Shown here one piece after another: positions 10,184 to 21,063 of a stretch of DNA of 64,000 nucleotides. The stretch spans positions 14,501,694 through 14,565,693 of the forward strand of contig CM119267.1 in the NCBI GenBank assembly GCA_051294375.1, written 5' to 3'. Under the pieces are notes generated by a model. The model made no database searches. It was not told where the DNA came from and worked only from the letters and a program-made list of their open reading frames with translations. Every line of letters begins with the position of its first letter. Within the stretch, counting starts at the first letter, position 1. The position numbers and the translations under genes are program-made. Source of the DNA: Paraspadella gotoi. Lineage: Eukaryota > Chaetognatha.

Positions 10184-10749
10184 GTACGATTGGAACAATA
10201 ACTAGTTTTGCTTTTAAGCCATTTGTTTCCCTGAGATTCCTATCAACCAACAGAACCAACGGAAGAAGCCAAACTGCCCTTTTTTGGTTTCCGTCGGTTG
10301 AGACCACCGATCTCAAGGGGAAATTTGTGATAGTCGGGTTTCAATCCTTGAATAATTTCTATTTGTGGGATTCTGTCCCCTTTATTTTAACACATCTATA
10401 CTATGTTTGTATGTTTGATACACATTTTAGTTTAAATATCATCTGTCCCTTGTAAAAATCGACCGCGGCAGCTGAGGGGCCGCTGCAGTTTCGTAAAAAC
10501 AAAGGACCTTGCTCCAAGACACAAGCCTGAAAAGATCAATGGGCCAAGAGCAGAATAGACGCGACTAAGTTATCTCTTTCAAGTTTCTGGCTTGACTTTG
10601 CAAAAACAAAAACAAAAATCCAATTTTTTCTTTTGTGATATCAAAATCCACGTGCAGATCTCTCTAAAACTAAGTTTTTATATAAATTTTAATTAGTCTA
10701 TTTTTTTAAAATTACATGTATATTTTTTTTTCCTAGTTCAGAAATTGTT
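10184..10749. other. Intergenic, no gene seen
   Basis: AT-rich tail with stop codons in every frame beyond short stretches. It contains no recognised repeat. A TTTTTTTTTCCTAG acceptor-like site ends at 10736, 13 bases before the TRMT5 ATG. Confidence 0.5.
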
Positions 10750-12216
10750 ATGGTTATCGCGGGAAGAAATACTTGGCGTCTTTTAACTTCTGTCAATCCC
10801 ATCCGTCCAAGATTTCATCACAGTGCCCATAAAAAAATCTACGAAACTCTGTTCCTCTATTTAAGCTCAAAAATGACATTGACCACCCCGACCCATCTTG
10901 GCATCCAGGGCCCGCCACCCGACGTCAAGGGGATGTCCATCCTGAACCGAGAAGCGTTTCGCATGAGAGTCTCATATCCCGCTCTGCGCGTTGAAACGTC
11001 TTGGATAAAATCTCTTTTTCAATCGACCAAAAGGATCAAACTTCATCAGCGAAAAGTGAATTCGTTGATACCCGAGGACGGAAATGAAAAGGACGAAACC
11101 GGAAGTAAGCGGCTTCTGCTTTTGAACCCCAAATTGTGTCCAACTTTTGACGCCACGCTGTCCCAATTAGACTCGACAGGAAAATCTTTTTTCGAGCACT
11201 TTCAAATACAGGAGAAAAATTTCACGTATCACTCGGTCGAGCTGAATTACGACTGTTTTGACGCCGATACGGTTCTCCGTTGGATTCTTCCGGAGGAGGT
11301 CGGACCAGTCGTCGGTTTTACCTCCTGCGGTCACGTATTACACTTGAATTTGAAGGAGCATCACTGGCCCTATAAGAAACTGATCGGTCAGGTGTTCTTG
11401 GACAAAGTGCCGACGGCCAAGACGGTCGTCAATAAGACCTCTGAGATAGATAGCGTCTTTCGAAACTTTGAGTACGAGATCCTCGCCGGGGAAAACAATT
11501 TGATCACCTCTGTCCGCGAAAGCGACTGCTCCTTTGAACTCGATTATAGCAAGGTCTACTGGAATTCGCGCCTTTCTACGGAGCACGATCGCGTCGTTTC
11601 ATCTCTTCCGGTCGGAGCCGTCGTCTATGACGTTTTCGCTGGCGTCGGCCCCTTCGCCATCCCCGCAGCAAAAGCTAAAAAGTGTCGGGTTTTCGCCAAC
11701 GACCTCAACCCCGATTCGTTCAAGTGGCTCTCGCGAAATGTGCAACTGAATGATTCCAAGAGGAACCCCATTGCTTCTCGCGTCCACTGCTACAATATGG
11801 ACGGACGGGAATTTTTGCGTAACGTCGTACTTCCTGACGTGGAAAAGAGATGGAGAGAAGGTGGGGAGGAAGAAATGTTCGTGGTGATGAATCTGCCCGC
11901 TCTCGCCGTTGAATTCCTCGATGTTTTCGGCGGGTGTTTAAAGGAGACGGAGACGCGGGCGACTACGAAAACTCGGACCGACAAATTTTTGACGATCTTT
12001 TGCTATTCCTTTTCGAAGGCCGATGACGTGATCGTAGATACGAAGGCTCGAGTCGAGAGCCGTTTAGGAATCGCTTTGGACTCCGCGGATTGCGCCATTC
12101 GAAGCGTGCGAAACGTTGCTCCAAACAAATGGATGACCGTTGCAAGGTTCAAGCTGAGCGAGGATTACTTAACTTGTGCTTGCTCGCCCGCTAAAAAAAT
12201 TAAGCTCTCATGTTAG
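10750..12216 (+). CDS. TRMT5: tRNA (guanine-37-N1)-methyltransferase Trm5, 488 aa, single exon
   Basis: Transfers methyl from S-adenosylmethionine to N1 of G37 next to the anticodon, preventing +1 frameshifts. Features: the Trm5 middle region with NYDCFDADTVLRWILP and HLNLKEHHWPYKKLIGQV; Rossmann SAM-binding motif YDVFAGVGPFAIPAAK near residues 293-308; NDLNPDSFKWL; and MNLPALAVEFLD near 380, in the place of the family's N-x-P catalytic motif (here NLPA). The first 45 residues are basic with few acids and look like a mitochondrial presequence; an internal Met at about residue 42 (MTLTTPTHLG) could start a nuclear or cytosolic form, as dual targeting is known for TRMT5. Length matches the human protein (509). 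Confidence 0.96.
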   Translation: MVIAGRNTWRLLTSVNPIRPRFHHSAHKKIYETLFLYLSSKMTLTTPTHLGIQGPPPDVKGMSILNREAFRMRVSYPALRVETSWIKSLFQSTKRIKLHQRKVNSLIPEDGNEKDETGSKRLLLLNPKLCPTFDATLSQLDSTGKSFFEHFQIQEKNFTYHSVELNYDCFDADTVLRWILPEEVGPVVGFTSCGHVLHLNLKEHHWPYKKLIGQVFLDKVPTAKTVVNKTSEIDSVFRNFEYEILAGENNLITSVRESDCSFELDYSKVYWNSRLSTEHDRVVSSLPVGAVVYDVFAGVGPFAIPAAKAKKCRVFANDLNPDSFKWLSRNVQLNDSKRNPIASRVHCYNMDGREFLRNVVLPDVEKRWREGGEEEMFVVMNLPALAVEFLDVFGGCLKETETRATTKTRTDKFLTIFCYSFSKADDVIVDTKARVESRLGIALDSADCAIRSVRNVAPNKWMTVARFKLSEDYLTCACSPAKKIKLSC

Positions 12217-12255
12217 ACATAGACTTGCCATGCATCTAGTTTAAATACATATATT

Positions 12256-12276
12256 TTTTCTTAATTTATGTTTCAG
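12256..12276 (+). other. Candidate trans-splice acceptor ahead of FBXO31
   Basis: TTTTTTCTTAATTTATGTTTCAG ends eight bases before the FBXO31 ATG, inside the 68-base gap after the TRMT5 stop. One of the clearest cases in the window of two genes too close for independent promoters. Confidence 0.55.
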
Positions 12277-12284
12277 AGCCAACT

Positions 12285-13457
12285 ATGCCTCTTTCCTTAA
12301 TTGACTTGCCGCAAAAACTGTTGGCGTCCATCTGTCGTTATTTGGACCCCACCGAATTCGCGCGCCTTTCCTGCTCCTGCCGAACTTTTCGCCATCTCTT
12401 CGATTCCGATATTGTCTGGGAAGATTACATTCGTAGAGAATTTAATATCCCTAAGTTCTCGTATCAGTATCTCTCATCGAAAATTTTTTACAAAAGAATC
12501 TTGCGCAATTTCAAGTTCGCACTTGGCTTATGGTTCATGGATTTTCCCCACACTGGCGGCCTGATGAGAGTCTCCGTACACAATGGGACGCTGCTTGCCG
12601 AAGAGATAGTGGCTCCGGTTGTACAAAGTGACGTTTTCTCTCCCACTACCATGCGAAACTTATTTAGAGTTCGATACGATCGTCGGTCGAAAAGAGCCAA
12701 GATTGACTGCCTTCTCGGGAAAGAGTTGATGCCTTCTGTCGACTGCCTTCAAGGCACTCTGTTCAAAGTGATCGAACGTTCTGACGGTAGACTTTTTATG
12801 CGGTGCACGAGCGGGAAAACTCACACCGAAAAATTAGCTCTGGCAAACCTCGACGTACAGGATCCTCACAGAAAAAAGATCGAGTTTACTCGCGGATACA
12901 AGAGATGGGTTCTGAACAATTTCCAATGCATCTGCAAAAAAATTATCGTTCCGACATTTCCAACCCCGATCCGATTTCAACCCGGTTTTTTCAAGGGTTC
13001 GTTCAACGATCATGGCGTCGAGTTGCTAGTCTTGGCTTACGTTGATGGAACGGGTAAAGCGCTTCACGGGGCCAAGGTGACGGGGGATCCTAACGTACCC
13101 GCCATGCAAATGTCTTTTTTCGTTTATTTCAACCAATCTTACTTTCCTGACATATCTCAGCAACACTCGCTCAAATCTTTGAAGGAGATGCCGCCTACGT
13201 TTAATGACTTTCCACCGTCTTTCGAACCGCAACCTTTTTATATGCCGAGAAGGCTGCACGTCGAAGTCAGAGGATTTCGAGTCCCGGATACATGTATGGG
13301 AAGATTTAATTCTGAACTACTCGTAGCTGGTCCTAATTTTACGAATCCTTCCTATATTCGAGCTCAGATGATTTTTTTCAACTACAGTTTGTTGGGCATG
13401 ATTGTTTACGAAATGAATAGCATGCTAATTTTTCATCGTGCGGCCCATTTTTCATAA
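12285..13457 (+). CDS. FBXO31: F-box only protein 31, 390 aa, single exon
   Basis: Substrate receptor of an SCF (Skp1-Cullin1) ubiquitin ligase; the vertebrate protein targets cyclin D1 and other substrates. F-box at residues 5-45 (LIDLPQKLLASICRYLD). The rest matches the FBXO31 beta-barrel domain: ALGLWFMDFPHTGGLMRV, then PGFFKGSFNDHGVELLVL and GAKVTGDPNVPA, then a C-terminal segment with CMGRFNSELLVAG. It is shorter than human FBXO31 (539 aa) mainly because the long low-complexity insert before the last block is absent. Overall identity is modest, but the order of blocks is diagnostic. Confidence 0.88.
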   Translation: MPLSLIDLPQKLLASICRYLDPTEFARLSCSCRTFRHLFDSDIVWEDYIRREFNIPKFSYQYLSSKIFYKRILRNFKFALGLWFMDFPHTGGLMRVSVHNGTLLAEEIVAPVVQSDVFSPTTMRNLFRVRYDRRSKRAKIDCLLGKELMPSVDCLQGTLFKVIERSDGRLFMRCTSGKTHTEKLALANLDVQDPHRKKIEFTRGYKRWVLNNFQCICKKIIVPTFPTPIRFQPGFFKGSFNDHGVELLVLAYVDGTGKALHGAKVTGDPNVPAMQMSFFVYFNQSYFPDISQQHSLKSLKEMPPTFNDFPPSFEPQPFYMPRRLHVEVRGFRVPDTCMGRFNSELLVAGPNFTNPSYIRAQMIFFNYSLLGMIVYEMNSMLIFHRAAHFS

Positions 13458-13774
13458 TATTTTTACTAAACTTTTTTTAAATGGTTACTGGTTTATTTCA
13501 CCAAGTCTAATTGGTAAAAAATTCATTTTGAAAATTATTATATGAGAAATGTAAAATTTGCGACTCAGGTTATATTGCACATACATAATCTTGCGTCTTA
13601 GTAATTTTGAATTTTATATGTAGTTAGTACGAACTTTTTATATACCTAAAGTTATATTTTTACATTAAACAGTTCACTTTTAACCGTTTGTTTTTATTTG
13701 TGATATTTAAAGCAGATTTTTTTGAAATCATTGGTCTGTTTTTGACCTATAATATCTTTTTATTACTTATAGAA
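13458..13774. other. Intergenic between FBXO31 and DUSP
   Basis: AT-rich, with no gene or recognisable repeat. It ends in TTTTTATTACTTATAG at 13772, only two bases before the next ATG. I read this as a splice-leader or 5' UTR intron acceptor. Confidence 0.45.
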
Positions 13775-14278
13775 ATGCCGGGTCCATCCAACATTTTTGA
13801 TAAACTGTGGCTCGGTAATTGGGACGACGCTCGTAACGAGAAATTACTGAAATCGCTTTCAGTTTCTCACATTTTGACAGTGGGAAACCGAGCCTTGTCG
13901 GCCGAAGCTCGGGGTGGCTTCGTGTACAAATTTGTGGAGGCTTTCGACTGCGAATCACAAAACATTTTAGTTCATTTTCGCGATTGTTTTCAGTTTATCG
14001 AGGAGGGTCTCAGAGAGGGAGGCGTTTTGGTTCATTGCCACATGGGTTTCTCTAGAAGCGCCGCGATCGTGATGGGATTTCTTATGAAGTCCCGAAAGAT
14101 AGAATATTCTGATGCCTCTACAATTGTGAGAAAAAAGCGTCTAGTCGGTCCCAATCTCGGATTCGTGAAACAACTGAAACTGTTTGAATACGAAGAATTC
14201 AATACAGACTTAGATTATTCTTCGTGGGATTCGACGAAGGCCGTCCCGAGTTTACCTTACCAAGCAGGATTACCTTAA
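13775..14278 (+). CDS. Dual-specificity protein phosphatase, DUSP12-like catalytic domain, 167 aa
   Basis: Cysteine-based phosphatase. Signature HCHMGFSRS gives nucleophile Cys88 and Arg94, so it should be active, unlike the pseudophosphatase STYX. The context VLVHCHMGFSRSAAIVMGFLM and the later QLKLFEYEEF resemble the catalytic half of DUSP12; the C-terminal zinc-binding domain of DUSP12 is not present and nothing downstream encodes it. Asp in AFDCESQ is a candidate general acid. The frame is open further upstream (Met at 13688), but those residues are hydrophobic and AT-rich and precede an acceptor AG, so the start two bases after the AG is preferred. AATAAA follows at about 14407. Confidence 0.85.
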   Translation: MPGPSNIFDKLWLGNWDDARNEKLLKSLSVSHILTVGNRALSAEARGGFVYKFVEAFDCESQNILVHFRDCFQFIEEGLREGGVLVHCHMGFSRSAAIVMGFLMKSRKIEYSDASTIVRKKRLVGPNLGFVKQLKLFEYEEFNTDLDYSSWDSTKAVPSLPYQAGLP

Positions 14279-14908
14279 CTTAAGATTTTGCTTTTTTTGC
14301 TGTCTTTATTTGTATTTTTTATTTTTGATGTTAGTTGATTGTTTTTTGGCAACCGATTTTACCTTTTCAATGTCTTTTGGCAGTGATTTCAATCGAGGAA
14401 TTCAGCAAATAAAAACACTTTTTGCAATGTTGCTAGAATATTACCTACAAAATTAATTAAATTTTAACCCTAAAACAAAGTGGGCTAGACTACAAATTAA
14501 TTGAAATCATCTGCAGCATTTTCTAATCAAAAATCAATATCATTTTTGCTACTTTTAATAAAAAAAATTATGTCCATTTTTGTCCATTTTGACTTTTGTC
14601 TTGAGATTTGAATGCCAAGATGGTTTGAGAAAAAAAATTATTTCGGTTTTCAGCTCCTTTTTATCTTCCTTACCTCTGAGTCAGTTCATATTCAATTGAA
14701 AATTTGTTTGCCTTTGAATTAATTTTAAAATTGACTAGTCAAAAACTCACATTTTTAGTTTTTATTACAATTTATTAAACAAAAATTGATTTACTTACAA
14801 TTCTAGGCAAATATTCCTTATCAACTGAGCTTCCAACACCTAAAAAATTATGGCAAAATATTCAATACTTTGGCTTCGTGAAATTCCTTTCGTTTCGTTG
14901 TGTTTAAA
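14279..14908. other. AT-rich intergenic DNA
   Basis: 630 bases without a gene, other than the AATAAA at about 14407 that probably ends the DUSP transcript. Nothing else recognised. Confidence 0.5.
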
Positions 14909-15564
14909 TTAGTAGAAGAAGTTTGAATTGGTTTACAACAACGATTTTATTGGTACATAGGGACATAGGGACTCGACCACATCGTCACTGCCTTTCATTT
15001 GCTTCAACCAAAGGGGGCCAGCTCATTTTGAGCTCTTTCTTAATTCTTAAATTTCACTTTCCACATTAATATCTTTCAAACTGAATTCTCCCTTTCCTTT
15101 CACATTTCAATTTCACTGTTTCATACTCAATTATTTATTAAGTAGTTTAATGTTAAAATATTTATTTCACTGTTAGTTTAAATCATTTATCTCTATTGTA
15201 CATTGCACAATGTATTGTTTCTAATGTTTCTTTTCTCTCTCTCTCTATCTCTCTCTCTCTATCTCTCTCTCTCAAAATTTTCACCACTTAATTTCTTTTC
15301 ACAATCTAGCTCAATCTGTCTTCACCTTAACCTGTCCTCACATCTGACCACTATTCTTTTCTCAACTCTGTGTTGGAAACTTTGCCCTCTCTCTGTCTCC
15401 CTCTCTCTCTCTCTCTCTTACTTTTCCTTTGCACAAATAGTTTGTAAAAATTCACAAACAATTTTTCTATGGCGCTGAAGGCTTGTAATTTAAAGCCGAA
15501 ACATGTACGTCCCATTGTACCAATAAAATCGTTGTTGTAAACAAATTCAAACTTCTTCTACTAA
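14909..15564 (+). mobile_element. Penelope-derived short repeat with 48-bp inverted ends
   Basis: The left end (TTAGTAGAAGAAGTTTGAAT and onward through ACAACGATTTTATTGGTAC) is repeated inverted at 15517-15564 with about one mismatch over 48 bases. Inside are GCCAGCTCATTTTGAGCTC, also present next to the Penelope-like ORF at 50.86 kb, then CT-rich runs, the family block ACCTGTCCTCACATCTGACC, TGTTGGAAACTTTG, and a decayed hammerhead core near the right end. No coding capacity. Its right two thirds is duplicated at 32825-33135. Confidence 0.7.
15475..15508 (+). ncRNA. Decayed hammerhead ribozyme core
   Basis: CTGAAGGCT, loop, AAAGCCGAAACATGTAC. Compared with complete cores in this window the CTGATGA box has lost three bases and the GTC cleavage triplet is altered, so self-cleavage is unlikely. 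Confidence 0.55.
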
Positions 15565-15894
15565 TACTTTGGCTGTATAAAAAATTTTAAGCCAACTTTT
15601 AATTTGTGAGGTTTTGTAAGGTGCGTTTTTTATAAACTAAAACTCGTTTTTTAACTAATTTTATAGTTATATCTGATGAGAAACACACTTTTTTAAATAA
15701 AAAAAAAAACCGCATTCCTTTAATCTCATGGGAAGCTTCAGGACATTTTTTTCTCCCAATCGACACGTTTTTGCGAAAAATTTTTTTTCAAAAATCTGTC
15801 GATTTTTTAACCCTAGGCAACCAAACTTTCCGCTAAAATCTTGCACTACCCTATTTTTTTCTTACAATACATTCAGTATGATTTAAATTTAAAA

Positions 15895-16250
15895 AAATTA
15901 GTGAGAAGGAGAAAAGGTAAGAGAAGCAGAGTATGGGTGAAAAAAAGGGGCAGGGAGAGGGAGAACAAGTGAAAAAAAAATTATTATATGGGGAGAATAG
16001 GTAGAACGAGAATGATTAAGAGAAAAGAAAAAACAAGAAAGAAGGAAGAAAGAGAATCAGAGAGGGAGTGAAAAGCAGAGATAGAGCGGAAGGGAAATAA
16101 AGGTAAAGGAAGAAAAGAATGGATGACACAGATAATTATGAGGAGAGAAAAGTAAGAGAAAGGGAGAAAGACAGAGTGAAAGAGAGAGGGACAGAGAGAA
16201 AGTTCAAAAGAGAAAAGTAAATAAGAAAAGGAGTGGAAAAAAATAAAAAG
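15895..16250 (+). repeat. Polypurine tract
   Basis: About 350 bases that are almost entirely A and G on the + strand (GAGAAGGAGAAAAGG type). The same tract at 33450-33690 and 34335-34450 is interrupted by a 620-base insertion. Confidence 0.8.
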
Positions 16251-16254
16251 TTTT

Positions 16255-16480
16255 ATACTATAGCATACCGTTTTTTATTGTCGCAATCGCTTTGCGTTTG
16301 CGACGATATTGCTGTGGTTTTGCACATAAGTGGCGTCGTTGTCGTCGTCGGCGGCGTTCCAAATTATAGATCGCCTTTTTATCGTCGCTAACGCTTTTGC
16401 GCAAACGCTTGTAACGCTTTTGCGCATAAGTGGCGTCGTCGTCGGCGTTGTTGTCGGCGTTCCAAATTATAGATCGCCTT
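16255..16480. repeat. Duplicated GTCGTC/GCGTT repeat
   Basis: Two tandem units of about 120 bases, each with CATAAGTGGCGTCGT and GGCGTTCCAAATTATAGATC. Repeated at 34460-34690 and, in part, at 4770 in the CPSF4 intron. Confidence 0.65.
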
Positions 16481-16699
16481 TTTTATGATTAAATTTGGGT
16501 GTATGAAGCTGAAAATTTATATACAGCTTCTCATCATCGATGTGCTTAAAATTGAGTCTGGATAGTTATTAAATATGTTTTGTTTATGTTTTATCAAAAA
16601 ATATCTTTTATTTTTATATTTCTTTCTCTCTCTCTCCTCTTTTAATTACATATCTCTCTCCCTCTCTCTTTTCCCTAGTCACTGATTCATAGGGGAAAA

Positions 16700-16890
16700 A
16701 ATGAGTCTGCAGCTGGCTCTGCAGGGGCTTATTCTTTTTCTCTCTTTTCTCCTGCTGCTTCTGCTGCTGCCTTTTGATTTCTTTTTCTGCAGCTGGCTCT
16801 GCAGGGGCTCTTTCTTTTTCTCTCTTTTCTCCTGCTGCTTCTGCTGCTGCCTTTTGATTTCTTTTTTTTCTGGGTGCCTCTGCTGCTGCC
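16700..16890. repeat. Tandem duplication of a CTGCAGCTGGCTCTGCAG unit
   Basis: A unit of about 85-90 bases (CTGCAGCTGGCTCTGCAGGG, CT run, CTGCTGCTTCTGCTGCTGCC, TTTTGATTTC) occurs twice in succession. A second copy of the pair is at 34910-35090. Open frames on either strand come from this repeat. Confidence 0.75.
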
Positions 16891-16970
16891 GCTGCTGATT
16901 CGTCTGAAAACGATTTGGCTTCTCTCTATCTCTTGAATTGAGTACTGAGTAGGGGTAGGGGTAGAGTAGG

Positions 16971-19900
16971 GGTAGCCGCACTCAATGGGGTGAGTCAATA
17001 AATTTAGAGTGAGTACATGCTCAAACGAATATTTAGACATTTTTAAGAATCTTCCAATGGACAAAAAATTCTAATATGGCTCTATACCCTAGTAATTAAT
17101 TTTTTAATATTTATTTATAGATAGGAAGGCCAAAAATTTTTTTAGAATTTTTTAATTTTAAGACCAGATTCAGATACCTCATAAAAAGTTGTCTACACAA
17201 GTATAATTCTTTTTTAAATATTTTTACGATAAGTGTGTCAAAAATAGAAAAACCGTAAAAAATCATCATCATCATTAGACCTTGCCATATATGAAAAGTT
17301 TTGTCAAAAACGAGTATTGTGTAAAAGGTGCCATACATCAATAATAATTTTGAACATTTTTTTTCCAAAAAAATTTACAGTAAATGCTGCCAACTTTGAA
17401 AAAAATGAAAAAAATGGTAAAAAATGGACTTTTTGCTAAATATCTTTAAAAGCTTTATTGCTAGAGGGACGAAACCCAAACTATCTTGTAGAGTGGAAAA
17501 AATTGACTGTTACATACCTCGCATTATAAATTAAGTTAGTTTTTTACTAAGGAAAATTTTTTTTAAAACCTATTGTTTTGGTCAATTTTTGATAAAATTT
17601 TTAAAAAATGATATTTTTTTACAATGTTGGTGAAATATTTGTAAAAAAAATTATGGCAAATTGAATAAAGAAATAATTGCCTTTGTTTTGCTGAAAGAAT
17701 TTTTAAAAAGGATTATTGGTTAAAGAGTTATAATTTTTTTAAATAAAAAAAAATCACTTTTCTTAATCATTATTTTTATTTATAGGTTTGAACTAAGCTA
17801 AAGAGAAAAAGGGAATGCACTTTTTTCAGAGTAAATGAAAAAAATAGTAAATTCTGATTTGACAATGGGTAACTTTAATATTTTGTCTCACCAGGTCATT
17901 AAAGTTTTTTTAAATTTTTATCATTTTATAATGGAATTATGACTTTTAAATAAGGTAGTTTTTTAATTTTTTTTATATAAAAGAAAAAGAAAAATTGACA
18001 AAAGCGATTAGATGATTAAAAATTAAATAATGAGACAAAAAGAGTAAAATTAATGAAAGTTAAATAACTGAGAAAAGAGTTGCTTGTGCTTGCCGGTCGA
18101 GAAAAAAAAGGTTTAGTGCCAAAGAAAGAAACTAGTTATTCTGTTTTTTTTGTTATCTATTCATGATTTAAAGTTAATAATTAAGTCTATTGTAAATAGT
18201 CGATTTAGTTTAAAATATAATTTTTAATTCATCTTTGATTTTTATTAATTTCATATCTTTATAGTTGATGAATTTATCAACAAGTCGGATCTATTCTTAA
18301 ATTTACAAGCAAGCTTAATATATTTTTCCAAGTCTTTTACAACTTTTGATTAAGCAATATATTTAACACAAATTATAATTCAACTCAGTTCTGGAGAACT
18401 AGCTTGACAAAGGTAATTTATGAAAAAAATAGAATAACTAGTTTTTTTCTTTTGGTACTCTAGATGATGACTTTTTTTTTTCTCGATCGGTAAGCAGCAA
18501 GCAACTCTTCTCTCTGTTGCTTTTTTTGTCTTATTTTATCAATTTTTAATCATCTAATCGCTTTTGTCAATTTTTCTTTTTCTTTTATATAAAAAAAAAT
18601 TAAAAAACTACCTAATTTAAAAGTCATAATTCCATTATAAAATGATAAAAATTTAATAAAAAAACTTTAATGACACAGTGAGACAAAATATTAAAGTTAC
18701 CCATTGTCAAATCAGAATTTACTATTTTTTTTATTTACTCTGAAAAAAGTGCATTCCCTTTTTCCCTTTAGCCTAGTTCAAACCTATTAAATAAAAATAA
18801 TTATTAAGAAAAGTGATTTTTTTTTTAATTTAAAAAAATTATAACTTTTTAACCAATAATCCTTTTTTAAAATTCTTTCAGCAAAACAAAGGCAATTATT
18901 TCTTTATTCAATTTGCCATAATTTTTTTTACAAAATATTTCACGAACATTGTAAAAAAATATCATTTTTTAAAAATTTTATCAAAAATTGACCAAAACAA
19001 TAGGTTTTTAAAAAAATTTTCCTTAGTAAAAAAATAACTTTATTTATAATGCGAGGTATGTAACATAGTCAATTTTTTCCACTCTACAAGATAGTTTGGG
19101 TTTCGTCCCTCTAGCAATAAAACTTTTAAAGATATTTAACAAAAAGTCCATTTTTTACCTTTTTTTTCAAAGTTGGCAGCATTTACTGTATATTTTTTTT
19201 GAGAAAAAAATGTTCAAAAAATTCATATGATGTATGGGCACCAATTTTAACAATACATCGTTTTGATTTCAAAATTTTCATATATGGCCAAGGTCTAATC
19301 ATCATCTTCGATGATTTTATCAGTTTTTTATATTTTCACTTAGAAACGTAAGATTTTTAAAAGCTGTATTATTTTCTTGTTTTGACTTTTATGTCTATAA
19401 ATCATAAAAAAATTTTAAGATTTAAAAAAAATATTTTTTTGCTCTATATAGTAATATAATATTTTAATTAGCTAGTACCTCAGAAGAAAGCATTTTTGAC
19501 AAAAATATTTATAAATAATCTATGTCATGATAGATTATTTTAACGCTGTATACATTAGCATTTAAATTTCATTGTATGCTACCTAAGACGTAACAAATCT
19601 CCAATTACTTTTTGTTACCACGAGGATAGAACATCTAATCATTGTTATCTTAAATTTTACGGTTTTGATTGTCCTAACCACTAATTTTGAAATAGTTCTA
19701 CACTATTTACGTTATAATGTTTAGTATCTTAAATGTTGAACAATCATGTTGTTATGCGTAACGATATTAATATCTGAGCCAAAAGGCTACATAGGCTCAA
19801 TAGGCGTGCCCAAGGCCGTATTCGTTATATTTCATTCTCATTCTCTCTCTCTGCATTCGATAAACTGCTCGCTTATGCGGGCTAAAAGTAAAACAAAAGT

Positions 19901-20717
19901 ACCTTCAATAATGTCTCTCCAGACTTAGCATGCTAAAAATTAAATACGAAAATAAGTTATTTTACTGTTTTATATATATATTTTTTTTTTTTCTTTTGTT
20001 TATAAATTAATTTCTTTTCTTAAATTTGATTTTTTTTAGTATCAAATTTGTCGTCAATCCAGATTTTTCTTATGCGATTGCGACGATCCTTATGTTTTTA
20101 AGATTTTTGCCTAAGCTAGCCATAGCGATGAAATTTAAATGCTAATGTATACAGCGTTAAATAATTACTCATGACCATAGATTATGGTATTAAAATTTTT
20201 TTGTCAAAAATGCTTTCTTCTGAGGGTACTCGCCTAATTAAAAATATTATATTAACTATATTGAGCAAAAAATATTTTTTTAAAATCTTAAAATTTTTTG
20301 ATGGATTCTGATAGAGCATAAAAAGTTAAACAAGAAATATAATTACAGCTTTTAAAAATTCTTTACGTTTTTTAAGTGAAAATATAAAAAACTGATAAAA
20401 TCATTGAAAGATGATGATGATGATGATTTTTTATAGGTTTTTCTTATTTTTGACACACTTATCGTAAAAATATTTAAAAAAGAATCATACTTTGTGTAGA
20501 CAACTTTTTATGAGCTATCTGAATCTGGTCTTAAATTTAAAAATTCCAAAAAAAAATTTTGGCCTTTCCTATCTTATAATAAATATTAAAAAATTAATTA
20601 CTAGGGTAGAGCCATATTAGAAATTTTTTGTCCATTGAAAGTATTCTTAAAAATGTCTAAATATTCGTTTGAGCATTACTCACTCTAATTTTTTGATACC
20701 CATTGAGTGCGGCTACC
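16971..20717. mobile_element. Long-inverted-repeat element T1, copy 1, with nested insertion
   Basis: Starts GGTAGCCGCACTCAATGGGG and ends with the inverted counterpart. The arms run inward for several hundred bases (GTGAGTCAAAAATTTAGAG, then ATTCGTTTGAGCA inverted). No coding capacity. Copies at 35193-36954 (complete), 32575-32799 (one arm) and 63372-63972 (one arm). This copy is longer than the 1.76 kb copy because another element sits in its left arm at 17276-19297. Confidence 0.8.
17276..19297. mobile_element. 2.0 kb fold-back element nested in T1
   Basis: Ends TAGACCTTGCCATATATGA and, inverted, TCATATATGGCCAAGGTCTA. The two halves are inverted copies of one another around about 18290. 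The flanks are ATCATCAT on both sides, and the equivalent site at about 35505 in the other T1 copy reads straight through ATCATCATCATC with no element, giving an empty site. No open frame of any length is present, so it is non-autonomous. Confidence 0.75.
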
Positions 20718-21063
20718 CTACTAAGCAGTAGTATATCTAAATACGCGACAGATCTTACGAGAATCTTAAAAGTTGGTCTACCATGAAAAATCGTTTTAGT
20801 TTCTTCTAATTAAGACTGATACCGTAATTAGATTGATCGTCGTAAAAGAAATCATGTCTTACACGTATTTTTGAAAGCATAGAAATTCACTAGTGACTTC
20901 TATGTTATAAAGAAGATAACTATAGCCTACCGTTTTTTAAATAAAGGGTGTTTCATATTTATCAGTGGGAAAAAAAGTAATAATAGTTAGTAAAGTTCCA
21001 ATTCATTGTTGAAAATACCCGAATCAAAATCACTGCTTTTAGAAGCAGACAAAAGCTCATATC
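20718..21063. other. 5' flank of Tudor gene copy A
   Basis: Matches 36955-37306 upstream of the intact Tudor gene base for base apart from scattered indels. AT-rich, with no separate feature. Confidence 0.6.

Noticed and set aside
10147-10455. 102-residue ORF after the second zinc-finger gene
   Set aside because: Overlaps the zinc-finger end in another frame, with no recognisable family and low-GC tail.
16679-17064. Gln/Arg/Lys-rich minus-strand ORFs
   Set aside because: They come from the duplicated CTGCAG/CTGCTG repeat and reappear, broken, at 34.9 kb.
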